A stretch of 36,578 nucleotides of DNA. Source: Acidobacteriota bacterium. Its GTDB lineage: Bacteria; Acidobacteriota; UBA6911; RPQK01; JAPXNP01. The stretch is from the NCBI GenBank assembly GCA_020350445.1, contig CP070717.1, positions 4,659,457 to 4,696,034 of the forward strand, given 5' to 3'. The notes beneath the pieces were generated by a model that had not been told where the DNA came from, ran no database searches, and was given only the letters and a program-made list of their open reading frames with translations. Both the position numbers and the translations under genes were made by a program. Below, piece after piece: positions 1 through 8,558 of this stretch (position 1 is the stretch's first letter; every line of letters starts with the position of its first letter).

Positions 1-1769
1 AACTGCATCAGGACCTGGAACGAAACGACCACGATGATTGGCACGAGCAGCAGTCCGACAACGTAGCGGTGACGCAGCGTCCATTCCATCGATCTGAGAT
101 ATTTTTCGGTAACCACCCCATGGCGCAACGTTTCCGTTGTGGGAGGGGCAGGCTTTGAACTCTTTCTCTTTCTGATGATTGCGGCCTGAGCGTCCTTCAG
201 GGTCGATGCCATCCAGGTCGCGATCCGGGAATCCCGAGTTTTGGGGCTCAAGAGTCGAGCGACTCCGAGTGGAATCAAGGTTATTGAGATGAAGAGCGAG
301 CAGAGCAGGGTGATCATGATCGCCACACCGGTGATCCCCAGGAAGATCGTAAGATTCGTTTCCTGTCCGAAGACCAGGGGGACAAAGATGATCATCGATG
401 TGAGGGTCGCGGCGATAACGGCGCGGATCACCTCCTGGGTTCCGACGCAGGCGGCAGCAGAGCGGCTGAGGCCTTTTTCGAGATTCTGGTAGATCGACTC
501 GAGGACGACAACGGCATTGTCGACGAGCATACCGGTCGCGAGCATCAACCCCATCATTGACAGGACGTTCAGGGTGTAGTCCATCAGGTAGAGAAAGCCG
601 ATGGCGGAGACAATCGAGAAGGGGATTGAGAGGCCAATGAGCAGCGTCGGGCCGATCCGGCGCAGGAAGAGGAACAGCACCAGGACCGCGAGAATGGCTC
701 CGACGACTCCGGCGTTGAGCAAACCGGAAAGCGACTTGGTGATCTCTGCGCCTGAGTCGTGCCAGATCAGGACTTCGATCCCTTCGAGAGCGGGATCTTC
801 ATTCAGCTTGTCAATCTGGGCTAGAACGTTCGCGACGGTATCTACGGTGTTGGCGTCGGAGGCCTTTCTGATTTCGAGAGCGATGGCGAATTCACCATTC
901 AGGTGCCGGCCATAGCTTGGAGCGGGTTCCCGCAGCATTACCTCGGCTATATCGTCCAGGACCAAGCCACGGTTGTTGACTGGAAACTGACGTAGATCGG
1001 CGAGTGAGATTACGGCTCCCTTGCTCATGACTCGGTATCGATTTCCAGCCTCGTTCAGCTTACCGAGTGAGAAGTTGAGGTTAGCCCCATCCAGACGCCG
1101 AAAGAGGCTGTCGACATCGACGTTGTAGCGTTTGATCGCGTCGAGTTCGAGATAGATATCGAGTTCCTTCGGTTCGACTCCACCGATATTGACTTCAGCG
1201 ACTCCGGGTACGCCTTCGAGTGGTTTCTTGATTCTTGTGTCGAGCAGATCGTAGGAGCCTCTGAGATCCATCCCAGACGAGATCCGTCCCTCCATGATGG
1301 GGATGTCGTCGGTACTGAAGTTCAGAACCATGATTCGATCGATGTCGCTGGGTAGATCCTTTCGCGCCCGATCGACTAGTTCACGGGCTTCCGAACGGAG
1401 GAGGTCGACATCCTTGTCCCAGGGAAAGGTCAGCCGGACAAAGGCTTCGTCGGCACTCGAGCGGGAGGTAATGCGTTCCACGTAGGGCAGGGTGCTGAGA
1501 GCCTCCTCGAGAGGTTTCGTGATTGTCTCCTGTACCTGTTCCGGGGTGGAGTTCGGGTAGGGAACGATCACGATAATCTGAGGTGCGTTAATGCTGGGAA
1601 ACAACACGAGTGGAATTTTGAAGGTCGAGACCAGTCCGAGCAGCAGAAACGAGATCAGGATCATACAGATCGTCACCGGGTACCGGATAGAGAACTCCGA
1701 TAGCCGGAACGCCTGCCCCTGGTTATCGATTGAATCGAGGCTCTGTTGTTTCCTTCTGGACTCAGGCAT
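1..1769 (-). CDS. RND efflux permease, second subunit (3' end beyond the left edge)
   Basis: The frame is open from ATG at 1769 to the window edge, giving about 589 N-terminal residues of a protein that is normally about 1,000-1,100. It is an inner-membrane proton-driven RND pump of the HAE-1/AcrB class. TM1 lies near residues 30-50, followed by the porter domain, then the TM2-TM6 block. The TM4 motif GMLVDNAVVVLE, with the proton-relay Asp near residue 417, is clear. Its ATG overlaps the last codons and TGA of the preceding RND gene by 8 bases, and a G-rich Shine-Dalgarno lies upstream, so translation is probably coupled. With the fusion protein and first RND gene it resembles MdtABC-type systems that use two different RND subunits. 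Substrate cannot be told from sequence. Confidence 0.93.
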   Translation of the reverse strand, partial: MPESRRKQQSLDSIDNQGQAFRLSEFSIRYPVTICMILISFLLLGLVSTFKIPLVLFPSINAPQIIVIVPYPNSTPEQVQETITKPLEEALSTLPYVERITSRSSADEAFVRLTFPWDKDVDLLRSEARELVDRARKDLPSDIDRIMVLNFSTDDIPIMEGRISSGMDLRGSYDLLDTRIKKPLEGVPGVAEVNIGGVEPKELDIYLELDAIKRYNVDVDSLFRRLDGANLNFSLGKLNEAGNRYRVMSKGAVISLADLRQFPVNNRGLVLDDIAEVMLREPAPSYGRHLNGEFAIALEIRKASDANTVDTVANVLAQIDKLNEDPALEGIEVLIWHDSGAEITKSLSGLLNAGVVGAILAVLVLFLFLRRIGPTLLIGLSIPFSIVSAIGFLYLMDYTLNVLSMMGLMLATGMLVDNAVVVLESIYQNLEKGLSRSAAACVGTQEVIRAVIAATLTSMIIFVPLVFGQETNLTIFLGITGVAIMITLLCSLFISITLIPLGVARLLSPKTRDSRIATWMASTLKDAQAAIIRKRKSSKPAPPTTETLRHGVVTEKYLRSMEWTLRHRYVVGLLLVPIIVVVSFQVLMQ

Positions 1770-4700
1770 TTGTCGATCCCCCGATGAAAGGCGTCAGGCC
1801 GTCTGCCACCGAATGTCCTGGAGTAGCTTCCTCATCGTCATCGAGGAGTGGTTCGCCGACGAAAGCCTTGCGATCAACCAGTTCATAGACGACGGGGATA
1901 AAGACGAGGGTCAGCAGGGTGGAGAACATCAGACCACCCATGACGGTAATTGCCATTGGTGCCCTGACCTCGGCTCCTTCTCCCCAGCCCAGGGCCATTG
2001 GAATCAGCCCGAGGACGGTGGTGAGCGTCGTCATCACGATCGGACGCAGCCGGACCTGCCCTGCCAGCAGCAGGGCGTCCCGCTTTGAATAGCCTTCCCC
2101 CCGAAGCTGATTCGTGTAGTCGATCAGGACGATGGCGTTATTGACAACGATCCCGGCTAGGATGATGACCCCCAGGAAGACCATCACGCTGATTGTGGTG
2201 CCGGTAAGAGCGAGCGAGAAGACCACTCCGATTACCGCCAGGGGGACACAGAAGATGATGATGAACGGATGGATCAGCGATTCGAACTGGGATGCCATTA
2301 CCAGGTAGACCAGGAAAACCGCCAGGGCAAAAGCGAAGACCAGGCTTCGATACGAAGCATCGAGTTCTTCTCTTTGTCCGGCGAGGCTGACTGTGGTGTT
2401 GGGAGGAATCTGGGCGGCGATCGTTGCCAGTTGAGCGTTAATCTCCTGGGCGACACTGTTCAGGTCTCTCCCGCTCAGGTTGGCAGAGATGAGGGCTGCT
2501 CTGCGAGAACGGATTCGCCGAATCTCGCTCGGGCCTCGATCCACTCGAATATCCGCAACCGCCCCCAGGCGAATCGGGATGGTATCGGATGCAACGGATC
2601 CTTCCTCTGAAGTCTGTTCGGCCGCGGACTGTGAGGCGGCTCTCTGGCCTGGGTTGGTGACCGGGATATTTATCGCCATGTTGCGTAGATCGGTGACCGT
2701 CTTGCGGTCAGCCTCTTCGACCCGAACCAGAATGTCGATCTGCTTTTCTTCTTCGCGGTAACGGGTAGCGACATCCCCACGAATTTTGTTTCTCAGGGCT
2801 GCCGAGATTTGCGATTCCTCGAGACCGAGGCGGGCCAGTTTGGCCCGGTCGAAGGTGACGTGAATCTCTGGATCTCCTGCCCGCGTACTGGTCTTGATAT
2901 CACTGAGACCGGGGATCTCGGCCAGAAGCCCGGCGACCTGTTCGGAGACTGTCCGCAGGTTGGTGAGGTTATAGCTGTAGACTTCGACCTCCACCGGGGT
3001 CCGGAAGCTGAACAGTGTGGGCCTCTGGAACTTGTAGGTGATATCTGGAATCTCACTGAGTTCATTGCGGATCTGGGCGATTACCTTCTCTTCGGCAATC
3101 GTGTCGCGTTTGTCGGACATGACAACATACAGCTGGCCGACGTTCTCCTGCAGGGTATTGCGCGCAAACTGGTTCTCCGTACTCCCTCCAATACTCGAAT
3201 AGACCGTTTCAACCTCTGGGTACCCTTCCACTGTTTCTTCGACTCTTGCCAGAGTTTGATCGGTCTGGGCGAGCGGACGGCCCTCCGGAAGCTTGATTTC
3301 AAATGAGAACTCTCCCTGGGTCAGGGGAGGAATCAGTTCCGCCCCAAGTTTCTGTGCGGTCCAACCGGAACCGGCGGCCAGGGCCAGGGCCAGGGCGAAG
3401 ACGAGGGACTTGTTATTGAGGGCCCAGGCCAGTCCCTTCGGATAGAGAAGGGAAAGCCAGTTAAAGCCTCGGTCAAATGCATTGAGGAGCGGGGAAATCA
3501 CAACGAGAATCGCGCGTCCAAACAGTCTCAGCAGGCGTCGGAGATCGGTCAACACCACCCGGCTCATCTCGATGAAAAGGAAGGACAGGATCTGGGTAGC
3601 CCACGAGCGCACCTTTCTGAATCCGCGCCGAAAACGTCCCACCTGGGAGAGGTCGGTTGTCGTGGTGCCTGTCGTTTCCTCCGGAGGAGAGCCCTCTTTA
3701 GCTGTTCGGGCCAGGGCCATTGGAATAACCGCCATTGCCACAAGGAGCGAGGCGAGAAGGGCATAGGTGATGGTCAGTGCCTGGTCACGAAACAGCTGGC
3801 CTGCTATGCCTTCGACAAAGATCAGGGGAAGAAAGACCGCAACCGTTGTTAAGGTGGAAGCGGTCACGGCTCGACTGACCTCCCGAGTCCCTTGATAGAC
3901 AGCCTGGGCCAGCCGGGTGCCAGACTTGCGGTAGCGATCGATCGCTTCCAGGACGACGATCGAATTGTCGACCAGCATCCCAACCCCCAGGGCAACACCT
4001 CCCAGGGACATGATGTTGAGTGTGATCTCGGTCTGATACATCAGGGCGAAGGTGGCCATAATAGAAATCGGTATCGAGAATCCGATGGTCAGCGTACTGC
4101 GGAGATCCCGCAGGAAGATGAACAGGATCAAAGTCGCGAGAATTCCTCCGATGATGGCAGCGGAAAGGACGTTGTCTACCGAGTTCTCGATGAAGGTGGC
4201 CTGATTAGAGACGATTTCGTAGTCGACGCCTTCAGGGAAACGGTCCTTGTTCTTCAGAAACTCGAGTTGAGAGATGACAAGCCTGGCAACGGTGACCGTA
4301 TTGGCGTCCCCTTCCTTGTAGACCGCCATCTCGACACTTTCTTTGCCTTCAAGCCGGGCGATGATCTCGCGATCCTTACTCCCTCTCCAGACGCGGGCGA
4401 CGTCTCCGAGCACCACTCGACGACCTTCCTGTTCACGAACGGTGATCCCCCGGATCTCCTCGACGGAGCGAAACTGGTTGAGCATGCGCACCAGGTAATT
4501 GGCATCTTGATCGTACAGGCTCCCGGTCGCCTGATTCAGGTTCTCCTGCCGAAGCACTTCCGTGACCTCGGTAATTGGAATTCCCAATTCGGCGAGCCGC
4601 TTTTCGTCCACTTCGATCCGGATCTGCTCTTCGAGCCCACCGATGACCTTGATTGCGGCGACACCCGCTGTCGATTCCAGGTACTTCTTGAGTTCTTTCT

Positions 4701-5163
4701 CGGCCAGATACCGGAGCGAACTCAGGCTGGAATCCCCGTAGATACGGATTCGAAGAATCGGGTCATATGAAGGGTCGAAGCGTAGGATTACCGGTTTTTC
4801 GGCGTCTCGGGGAATACTGATGAAGTCGAGCTTCTCGCGAACCTCCAGGCTCGCAATGTCCATGTCGGTATCCCAACCGAATTCCATGACAATTTCCGAT
4901 TGCCCCGACCGGGATACCGAAGTCATCTTCGTGAGTCCGGGTACGACTCCAACCGCTTCCTCGATCTGCTGGGTGATCAGGGTTTCGATTTCTTCGGGAG
5001 CCGCATCTTCATAATCGGTTTGGATGGTCAGCGAAGGGTACGATATGTCCGGCAGTAGGTTGAGGGCCAGGCGATCGAGTGATACCAGGCCAAAAAGGAT
5101 GACTGCGACCACGAACATGGATACAGTCACCGGACGCTGAATGGCTGTCTTGATAAGATTCAT
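1762..5163 (-). CDS. RND efflux permease, first subunit (AcrB/HAE-1 class)
   Basis: This 1,133-aa inner-membrane pump has the complete two-fold RND layout: TM1 at residues 12-30, a porter domain, TM2-6, then TM7 and a second porter and TM block. The first half has the TM4 motif [18 protein letters not shown] with the proton-relay Asp near residue 398. The C-terminal half has the [18 protein letters not shown] motif. It is somewhat longer than AcrB because of a charged linker with a TTTT run and amphipathic helices (about residues 485-600) between the halves. It lies 116 bases after the fusion-protein gene and overlaps the next RND gene by 8 bases. It likely exports toxic organic compounds across the envelope through an unlinked TolC-like protein, since none is visible here. 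Confidence 0.95.
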   Translation of the reverse strand: MNLIKTAIQRPVTVSMFVVAVILFGLVSLDRLALNLLPDISYPSLTIQTDYEDAAPEEIETLITQQIEEAVGVVPGLTKMTSVSRSGQSEIVMEFGWDTDMDIASLEVREKLDFISIPRDAEKPVILRFDPSYDPILRIRIYGDSSLSSLRYLAEKELKKYLESTAGVAAIKVIGGLEEQIRIEVDEKRLAELGIPITEVTEVLRQENLNQATGSLYDQDANYLVRMLNQFRSVEEIRGITVREQEGRRVVLGDVARVWRGSKDREIIARLEGKESVEMAVYKEGDANTVTVARLVISQLEFLKNKDRFPEGVDYEIVSNQATFIENSVDNVLSAAIIGGILATLILFIFLRDLRSTLTIGFSIPISIMATFALMYQTEITLNIMSLGGVALGVGMLVDNSIVVLEAIDRYRKSGTRLAQAVYQGTREVSRAVTASTLTTVAVFLPLIFVEGIAGQLFRDQALTITYALLASLLVAMAVIPMALARTAKEGSPPEETTGTTTTDLSQVGRFRRGFRKVRSWATQILSFLFIEMSRVVLTDLRRLLRLFGRAILVVISPLLNAFDRGFNWLSLLYPKGLAWALNNKSLVFALALALAAGSGWTAQKLGAELIPPLTQGEFSFEIKLPEGRPLAQTDQTLARVEETVEGYPEVETVYSSIGGSTENQFARNTLQENVGQLYVVMSDKRDTIAEEKVIAQIRNELSEIPDITYKFQRPTLFSFRTPVEVEVYSYNLTNLRTVSEQVAGLLAEIPGLSDIKTSTRAGDPEIHVTFDRAKLARLGLEESQISAALRNKIRGDVATRYREEEKQIDILVRVEEADRKTVTDLRNMAINIPVTNPGQRAASQSAAEQTSEEGSVASDTIPIRLGAVADIRVDRGPSEIRRIRSRRAALISANLSGRDLNSVAQEINAQLATIAAQIPPNTTVSLAGQREELDASYRSLVFAFALAVFLVYLVMASQFESLIHPFIIIFCVPLAVIGVVFSLALTGTTISVMVFLGVIILAGIVVNNAIVLIDYTNQLRGEGYSKRDALLLAGQVRLRPIVMTTLTTVLGLIPMALGWGEGAEVRAPMAITVMGGLMFSTLLTLVFIPVVYELVDRKAFVGEPLLDDDEEATPGHSVADGLTPFIGGSTNA

Positions 5164-5279
5164 GGCAGACCCCGTGCGTAGGGTTTTCGAAACCCGAGTA
5201 GGCGGGAGGAACAGGGGCTGTCCCTCCCGATGCTATGAATGAATCAGGTCCCCTTTCGGAAGGGACTCACAGCAAGTAT

Positions 5280-6503
5280 CTAGGCGGAGGCTCCACTCTC
5301 GACCAGTTTGATCGAGGTGCCTTCCTTCAGTGCACCCTGGCCGGCGACAACCACCGCATCGCCGGGAGCGACACCTTCCAGGACTTCGATGTCCGATCCA
5401 TTCTCGTAGCCCAGGTTCACTTTGATCTTGTGAGCTGAGGTTTCGTTGGTGACGAAGAGGTACTTTTCACCATCCTCTTCGACGACCGCCCGTTTTGGAA
5501 CCAGGACGCTGTCCTGCCGGGTGTCGGTCTGGATTTCCACCCGCACGAAAGCTCCCGGCTTAAAGAGCCTGCCGGGCTGGGTAACCTCAACGGTAACTTT
5601 GACCGTACCCGTGGACTGATCGACAACGGGGCTGATCCTGGCGACTTGCCCGACGATGCTTTCCTCGGCAACTCCGGAGGAGAGAGTCGCCAACTGTCCG
5701 GGAGCAATTTCGGAGGCCTCACGCTCGGACAGGAATACATCGGCAATCAAGGGGGAAAAATCGCCCAGCTTGAACAGCCCGTCCATGTTGCGGATCGTCT
5801 GGCCCCGTTCCACCGTGCGGTCGGTGATAAACCCTGCAAACGGAGCTTCAATCCGAGTTCGGTCAATCTCCAACTCGGCCTGTTCGATTTCCGCCTCGAG
5901 TTCTTCGACCCGATGGCTCAACTCTCGTGATTCCGAACCGGAAACACGCAAGTCATGGAGCAGTTCATCCATGCGGTAGCGTATCTGAGCGACTTCTCTT
6001 TCGCTGACCAGACGCTCAGAGTATAGACTTTGGTAGCGGTCGAGTTCCTCTCGTGTATTGACGACCTGGACATCTGACTTGTCCTGCAGGATCCGGGCTT
6101 TCTCCAGTTGCAGCTTCGCCTGTGCGAGTTTCTGCTTTGCGGTCTGGAGTCGAATCTGATACTGGGAGTCATCCAAGCGGGCTAGAAGCTGCCCTTTGGC
6201 TACCCAGTCACCCTCTTCGACCATCACTTCTTCGACCCGGCCTTCAGTCTGAGCCGCTACGATGACATCACGGACTGGACGAAGATTTGCCGTCGATCCA
6301 ACGGACGATGAAATCGCGCCCTTTCGCGCGATTGCGATTTCGACAGGGATACTGGACTCTTCCTTCTTCTTCGCTTCTTCCTTTTCAGTATCCGCACTTG
6401 AAACCGCGCCGCCGGATGAGAGATAAGGCAATGCCAAGTAACCAGTCAAGGCAAACACAACAACCAGGGCCAGGAAACCGTAGGTCTTCTTCCTAACACT
6501 CAT
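5280..6503 (-). CDS. RND efflux membrane-fusion (periplasmic adaptor) protein
   Basis: This 407-aa HlyD/AcrA-family adaptor would link the two RND subunits to an outer-membrane channel. An N-terminal signal anchor (about residues 7-28) is followed by an Ala/Lys/Glu-rich linker, a half-lipoyl segment around the DVIVAAQTEGRVEEV stretch, a long heptad-rich coiled-coil hairpin (about 105-215), the second lipoyl half (IEAPFAGFITDRTVERGQ), then beta-barrel and membrane-proximal domains. I chose ATG at 6503 because GGAG sits six bases before it; an in-frame TTG twelve bases upstream has no such site. It is the first gene of the efflux operon. Confidence 0.93.
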   Translation of the reverse strand: MSVRKKTYGFLALVVVFALTGYLALPYLSSGGAVSSADTEKEEAKKKEESSIPVEIAIARKGAISSSVGSTANLRPVRDVIVAAQTEGRVEEVMVEEGDWVAKGQLLARLDDSQYQIRLQTAKQKLAQAKLQLEKARILQDKSDVQVVNTREELDRYQSLYSERLVSEREVAQIRYRMDELLHDLRVSGSESRELSHRVEELEAEIEQAELEIDRTRIEAPFAGFITDRTVERGQTIRNMDGLFKLGDFSPLIADVFLSEREASEIAPGQLATLSSGVAEESIVGQVARISPVVDQSTGTVKVTVEVTQPGRLFKPGAFVRVEIQTDTRQDSVLVPKRAVVEEDGEKYLFVTNETSAHKIKVNLGYENGSDIEVLEGVAPGDAVVVAGQGALKEGTSIKLVESGASA

Positions 6504-6568
6504 ATTGGTCTCCAATTCATATCCTTCAAGGGATTGGAAATTGTCTGTTGCGCATTCATCTCTCTTAC

Positions 6569-6593
6569 TAACGTATAAGAACGGAAAACGTTA
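6569..6593. promoter_or_regulatory. Inverted repeat, possible operator of the efflux operon
   Basis: TAACGT and ACGTTA are separated by 13 bases, and the right arm overlaps a second palindrome, CGTTAACG. The element lies in the 191-base divergent region between the fusion-protein gene (minus) and the small membrane-protein gene (plus), about 65 bases upstream of the fusion-protein start. The layout suits a dimeric repressor controlling an efflux operon, but no regulator gene is next to it. I could not identify convincing -35/-10 pairs. Confidence 0.3.
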
Positions 6594-6694
6594 ACGAATG
6601 GTTCTGTCGCAGCCGATAAAGGCGCCATAATGTCTTAGACGCCGGAGGAGACGAATGGGTCGAAATTTCTGACGAAGGAGGTCTGAAGGAGCCT

Positions 6695-6916
6695 ATGCTG
6701 GATAAGTATTTTTCTTACAAGATATTGATAGGACTGGCTTTAGTTATGGGTGTAATGCCCCTGACTCCGAGGCCGCACCTGGTTGAAAAGCTTCAGCTGC
6801 TTTGGGAAGGGTCTCTGACCAGGCCGATAGATGTTTTCGACTTGTTCTGGCATTCCTGGCCGGTTCTACTTCTGGTGCTGAAGTTGGTGCGCGACCGCTT
6901 CCGAGCTCGCAGCTAG
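6695..6916 (+). CDS. Small RND-associated inner-membrane protein
   Basis: This is a 73-aa protein with two hydrophobic segments (about residues 8-24 and 50-64) separated by the conserved-looking core PHLVEKLQLLWEG and PIDVFDLFWHSWP. I recall short proteins with this PHLVEKL...PIDxFDLxxHxxP pattern being annotated merely as RND transporter because they sit next to RND pumps; no biochemical role is known to me. A very good Shine-Dalgarno (GAAGGAG) lies 6-12 bases before the ATG. It is divergent from the efflux operon, sharing its upstream region, so it could be an accessory or stability subunit. That role is inference. Confidence 0.75.
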   Translation: MLDKYFSYKILIGLALVMGVMPLTPRPHLVEKLQLLWEGSLTRPIDVFDLFWHSWPVLLLVLKLVRDRFRARS

Positions 6917-6924
6917 CTTCTTTG

Positions 6925-6957
6925 AGGGGATGAGCAATCCCTTGGGACGTCAGTCCC
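6925..6957. terminator. Twin hairpins between convergent genes
   Basis: Two adjacent stem-loops lie between the converging small membrane-protein gene and the Wzz-like gene. The first pairs AGGGGAT with ATCCCTT across a five-base loop (6925-6943, one G-T wobble). The second pairs GGGAC with GTCCC across GTCA (6944-6957) and overlaps the stop codon of the Wzz-like gene. No strong U-tract follows on either strand, so a bidirectional terminator role is tentative. Confidence 0.35.
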
Positions 6958-7714
6958 TTCTGCGATCCAGTGCCGCTGCCAGGTTGGAGAGATCGGGAAG
7001 AGAACCGAGAAAGGGGCAGTTCAGATACTGGGCCAGCTGGCGTTCCGACTTAAAGGAGGGGTCACTCATTTCCAGGATCCCAATCAGGCAGAGGATTGCC
7101 ATGAGGGACAGAATGCCGACCGAGATCAGAGGGCTGAGACGGCTGTCGTTCCAAATCTCTTTCTGTGGGGTGATCTGGACTTCATGAATTACCGGCTCGG
7201 CAGTGACAGCAACTCCTGGCTGAGGAGTCTGAGTAGTCTGGCGGAGCACTCGGGCCTGACCCTCGGATGCTTTTTGTACCAGTCTTTCTGTGTAGTAAGT
7301 GACGAGTAGCTGCCCCGTCTCCTTATCTTTCCCAAGGTACCGGATGCGCACCCTTCCGGTTTCGGGAATCTCCATGCTCATATGGTGCCCTACCAGAGCC
7401 AGTAACGATCGGACGCGCAGATTCTCATTCGGTTCTGAACTCGCGATGAGTTCGTCGAGTTCCAGAGCGGCAAACACGTTTCGGAAGAATCCTTCGTACT
7501 GACGGGCGGTCTCCTTCACGCTTTTGACATCAACTGGACTGGCCGCTACCGCAATCGGGGCTTCGGGATCGATCTCGACATCCTGGGTGATCAGGTAGGA
7601 ACTCGGTAGGTACGCTGCGATGAGCAGATACAGGACGGGAGGAATAACGATGAGTGCCAGGAAGCTCTTTCGTGTCTTTATTCCCGCCCAGTACTGTCGC
7701 AGTATGAACTTCAT
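6950..7714 (-). CDS. Minimal Wzz/GumC-like polysaccharide co-polymerase protein
   Basis: This 254-aa inner-membrane protein has TM1 at about residues 19-37, a short periplasmic region (about 40-193), TM2 at about 194-214, and a cytoplasmic tail reading DPSFKSERQLAQYLNCPFLG. That tail matches the end of the GumC/Wzz-type chain-length regulators, which follows TM2 and contacts a partner ATPase. The periplasmic part is much shorter than in GumC-type proteins and has little long coiled coil. It lies 19 bases after the ATPase gene, so the two form an operon. No glycosyltransferase, flippase or polymerase is in the window, so its polymer, if any, is unknown. The start has only a weak Shine-Dalgarno. 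Confidence 0.72.
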   Translation of the reverse strand: MKFILRQYWAGIKTRKSFLALIVIPPVLYLLIAAYLPSSYLITQDVEIDPEAPIAVAASPVDVKSVKETARQYEGFFRNVFAALELDELIASSEPNENLRVRSLLALVGHHMSMEIPETGRVRIRYLGKDKETGQLLVTYYTERLVQKASEGQARVLRQTTQTPQPGVAVTAEPVIHEVQITPQKEIWNDSRLSPLISVGILSLMAILCLIGILEMSDPSFKSERQLAQYLNCPFLGSLPDLSNLAAALDRRRD

Positions 7715-7733
7715 AATTCGATTCTGTCGCTAC

Positions 7734-8381
7734 CTAGAAGATTGGATTTCGCCACTGGTTCAGAACTGTTCCAACGACGTTGGCTCCTGCAGTTTCAAGA
7801 GCCATGATCGACCTTTTGACCTGCTGTCGTGGGGAAACGCCACCGAGGACTGAAACGATTACGCCGTCAGCTTCGGCTGAGATAACAACTGGGTCGACCA
7901 TGTTCCGGTTTGCGGGGTAGATAGCCGCGGTATCGACCAGCACAAGGTCGTAGACCTTTTTTGCCTCGTTTAGAATCTTCACCGCCCCGGCTACTACCGC
8001 GGCGGCTGTGCTCTTCGTTTCCTGATCTGCTTGCGGAGCGGTGATTACTTCGACGTTAGGAAACGGGGTCTTCTGTACCTGCGCTTCAAGTTCCTGGCCT
8101 TCGAGTAGGGCTGGCAGGTCAAATTCCTGTTCGACTCCGAAGGTCAGGTGGAGGCAGGGGCGATACCAGTTGAAATCGACGGCCAGCACCTTCTTTTCTC
8201 CGTATGACGCTGCTGTCAATGCCAGCAAGGTCAGCAGGGAGGTCTTGCCCTCTTGAGCTTCAGCGCTCGTTACGACACAGCTCGGCCCTTTGAAGCCGCT
8301 TAGTTGTCTTTCGACAACGCTATAGATCCTTTTGATTTCTGCAACTTCAGATAGTGCGCTGAGTTGTTTCTGAGTGAACAT
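7734..8381 (-). CDS. BY-kinase/CpsD-like P-loop ATPase without tyrosine tail
   Basis: This 215-aa cytoplasmic protein has the MinD/BY-kinase fold. It shows a Walker A region (SAEAQEGKTSLL), a Walker A' strand reading VLAVDFNWYRP where the usual D-x-D is D-F-N, and a Walker B region (DLVLVDTAAIY), then the VIVSVLGGVSPRQQV and VVGTVLNQ strands typical of CpsD/CapB/Wzc ATPase domains. It ends at QWRNPIF, so the C-terminal tyrosine cluster that BY-kinases autophosphorylate is absent. I placed the start at ATG 8381; an in-frame ATG at 8443 would add about 20 residues and cannot be excluded, as neither has a strong ribosome site. It probably pairs with the Wzz-like protein encoded immediately downstream. 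Confidence 0.82.
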   Translation of the reverse strand: MFTQKQLSALSEVAEIKRIYSVVERQLSGFKGPSCVVTSAEAQEGKTSLLTLLALTAASYGEKKVLAVDFNWYRPCLHLTFGVEQEFDLPALLEGQELEAQVQKTPFPNVEVITAPQADQETKSTAAAVVAGAVKILNEAKKVYDLVLVDTAAIYPANRNMVDPVVISAEADGVIVSVLGGVSPRQQVKRSIMALETAGANVVGTVLNQWRNPIF

Positions 8382-8490
8382 CCGGTTTCGACTACCTAAT
8401 TTACGTGAACGATCTGAAAAAGCATAGGATTGGCGAGTCATTCTACACAATGCCTGAGGGGGATACCGTTGGGCTCTCGACTCCGGGTGG

Positions 8491-8519
8491 TTTTCACTTC
8501 GCATGGGCGGTGGTATTCT
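8491..8519 (+). promoter_or_regulatory. Weak sigma-70-like promoter for the bd-like oxidase genes
   Basis: TTTTCA and TATTCT are separated by 17 bases and lie about 40 bases before the start of the oxidase gene, in the 177-base divergent region shared with the ATPase gene. Each hexamer matches the consensus at four of six positions, so this is only a candidate. Confidence 0.22.
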
Positions 8520-8558
8520 CGCGACCTGTAGGTTTTGCCGAGTTCGCGGAGTCAGGCT

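Noticed and set aside
3892-4770. 292-codon plus-strand open frame
   Set aside because: It is antisense to the first RND permease, which is fully recognisable; the frame is a by-product of codon bias.
5248-5266. GTCCC...GGGAC hairpin between the fusion-protein and first RND gene
   Set aside because: The stem is imperfect and the gap lies inside an evident operon; without a U-tract a terminator or attenuator call is not supported.
6504-6515. TTG start extending the fusion protein by four residues
   Set aside because: The ATG at 6503 has GGAG at ideal spacing, while the TTG would place the Shine-Dalgarno inside the coding sequence.
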